Shown in pieces: positions 27,372 through 28,134 of a stretch of DNA of 28,134 bases. How positions within the stretch are numbered: the stretch's first letter is position 1; each line of letters begins with the position of its first letter. A program made the translations under genes and the position numbers. The notes under the pieces are model-generated. The model ran no database searches. It was not told where the DNA came from and saw only the letters and a list, made by a program, of their open reading frames with translations. The stretch comes from a virus: positions 1 to 28,134 of IMG/VR virus record IMGVR_UViG_3300017987_000291; one strand, given 5' to 3'.

Positions 27372-27494
27372 ACCTTCCGTCCCGGCTTCAAAGGATACGA
27401 GGTTTCAAACACAGGGAAAGTAAGAAGTTATCACTTTTCTTCTAAAACAGCAGGAAAAAAGAAACCAGTCATACTAAAGCATAAATACGACGCA
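27372..27494 (+). pseudogene. NUMOD4 module cut off from a start codon by a TGA
   Basis: In the same frame as both neighbours, the translation reads TFRPGFKGYEVSNTGKVRSY then HFSSKTAGKKKPVILKHKYD. This is the NUMOD4 motif ('W-k-p-I-p-G-f-x-gY-x-VSn-x-G-x-Vrs'). The TGA at 27369-27371 stands exactly where the conserved Trp is expected (TGG). There is no ATG or GTG between the TGA and a TTG at 27495. The original endonuclease was therefore probably truncated, or the stop is read through. Confidence 0.6.
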
Positions 27495-27878
27495 TTGGGG
27501 TACGATCAGGCGATGTTATACCCCGAGCCTCAAAAACCAATTTACAGAAAGATACACCACTTAGTTCTCGACACTTTTGTCCGGCCAAGAAGAAAAGGAG
27601 AGCAATGCAGGCATCTGGACGGCAATCCAGCAAACAACAACACCAAAAACTTGAGATGGGGGACACCTAAAGAAAACGTGGCGGACAAAAGAGGACACGG
27701 GAACATGCAGAGAGGAGAGAACCATCACCAATCAAAACTAAGCGACAAAAAGGTTCTTGAGATAAGAAGGCTTCTCAGGCAAGAATCCGCGACAAAGGGC
27801 ATGTTGGCAAAGAGATTCAAAGTCAGTTTTGACGTGATACACAAGATAGCCAAGAGAGTCACTTGGAAGCACGTCTGA
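27495..27878 (+). CDS. HNH homing endonuclease
   Basis: 127 residues from a TTG without a good ribosome site; the true frame extends upstream (27372-27494). IHHLVLDTFVRPR then CRHLDGNPANNNTKNLRWGT (20-57) is a standard HNH nuclease core, with metal-binding His at 21/22 and catalytic-type Asn in the NNNTxNLRWG segment. After ENVADKRGHGN comes a C-terminal HTH-like module (LSDKKVLEIRRLLRQESATK then LAKRFKVSFDVIHKIAKRVT) for target recognition. Such genes are selfish elements in phages. It is the last gene of the plus-strand run. Confidence 0.82.
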   Translation: MGYDQAMLYPEPQKPIYRKIHHLVLDTFVRPRRKGEQCRHLDGNPANNNTKNLRWGTPKENVADKRGHGNMQRGENHHQSKLSDKKVLEIRRLLRQESATKGMLAKRFKVSFDVIHKIAKRVTWKHV

Positions 27879-28134
27879 CTCCCCCCGAGATAACTCCCTT
27901 CTCATAATGATGTGCCGAATCGTCGGTACACTAATATACTCTAAAACAAATTGTTTTTGAAGAGAACCTATACTATTCTGAGCGGGGTGTCTCACTAGTC
28001 AAAGTGTTTTTGAAAACAAAAAAATTTAATGCCACGGTACAGTCTTCGTTTTTCTTTTTGGGAGAAGACGATCTTACCCGGATAAAGATGCAAGTTTCAA
28101 AACAACATGGCCGGAAAAGAAACGCCAAAAAAAA
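27879..28134. other. AT-rich noncoding region at the right end
   Basis: No convincing ORF. It contains a palindromic site (27911-27932), two copies of TGTTTTTGAA about 54 bases apart, and A-rich DNA to the edge. A frame from ATG 28088 (MQVSKQHGRKRN) stays open to the end but has no ribosome site. A control region or origin is possible but nothing specific is seen. Confidence 0.4.
27911..27932. promoter_or_regulatory. Palindromic site TGTGCCGA-ATCG-TCGGTACA
   Basis: The right half TCGGTACACT is identical to the site at 1976-1999 and the left half TGTGCCGA matches 8 bases of it. Spacer length is again 4. It lies just after the HNH gene in noncoding DNA, 26 kb from the other copies. Confidence 0.58.

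Noticed and set aside
28088-28134. Possible start of a gene running off the right end
   Set aside because: It has only 15 codons, no ribosome site and A-rich composition.
1-28134. CRISPR arrays, tRNA genes, rRNA genes, insertion sequences
   Set aside because: No regularly spaced repeats, cloverleaf-like sequences or transposase motifs were seen by eye. A tRNA scan would be needed to exclude tRNA genes fully.

Overview
The window looks like part of a tailed double-stranded DNA phage (Caudoviricetes) genome. The evidence is a large terminase, an SPP1-type portal protein, tail-fibre/adhesin genes, a probable lysis or membrane cassette and a long run of very small, tightly overlapping genes. It could be a free phage contig or a prophage, because both ends are open and no integrase, capsid gene or DNA polymerase is visible. 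Shine-Dalgarno sequences (AAGGAG types) and four-base ATGA stop/start overlaps are used throughout, so the host is a bacterium. I cannot name it.

The layout is divergent. From about 21.8 kb down to 1, all genes lie on the minus strand. Reading in that direction there are: (a) an ATGA-coupled block at 21.8-18.7 kb with an ExoX-C/DUF3820-like protein, a DUF6941-like protein, a double-HTH protein, a membrane-anchored protein, a ribbon-helix-helix protein and a sulfotransferase-like protein; (b) at 18.6-17.1 kb a basic protein followed by a cluster of membrane proteins and a lipoprotein, which may be the lysis functions; (c) at 17.1-15.6 kb several small, very basic, disordered proteins and a beta-rich small structural protein; (d) at 15.6-7.97 kb a CxxCxxCC cysteine-cluster protein and a modular set of fibre/adhesin genes that share N- and C-terminal modules, including a 700-residue fibre with internal repeats and an 11-base G tract, and a LamG-like lectin protein; (e) at 7.96-5.0 kb a YiiX/C92-like papain-fold protein, small tail/baseplate-like proteins and a receiver-domain (CheY-like) protein between two TM/coiled-coil proteins; (f) at 5.0-0 kb the terminase with an in-frame 367-residue LAGLIDADG intein, a small basic protein, the portal and the beginning of a further protein.

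From 22.2 to 27.9 kb all genes are on the plus strand. They are 35-167 residue accessory, early-type proteins including two paralogous pairs, a DUF1643 protein, a DnaJ-type zinc-finger protein, an HTH+RHH regulator and a NUMOD4/HNH endonuclease. The divergent region at 21.78-22.2 kb contains a sigma70-like plus-strand promoter overlapping a CTGTATATACAG palindrome. A perfect 20-bp version of that palindrome lies inside the minus-strand block at 20.87 kb. A second, unrelated palindrome (AGTGTRCCGA-N4-TCGGTACACT) occurs near the portal and at the far right end. These two motifs are the best candidates for phage-specific control sites.

Several small plus-strand reading frames are interrupted by stop codons while the coding signature continues in frame: 21993-22211, 26272-26409 and 27369-27494. 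In the last, a TGA sits exactly where NUMOD4 domains have a conserved Trp. Decay is the simplest explanation, but readthrough is testable. No tRNA, rRNA or CRISPR array was recognised.
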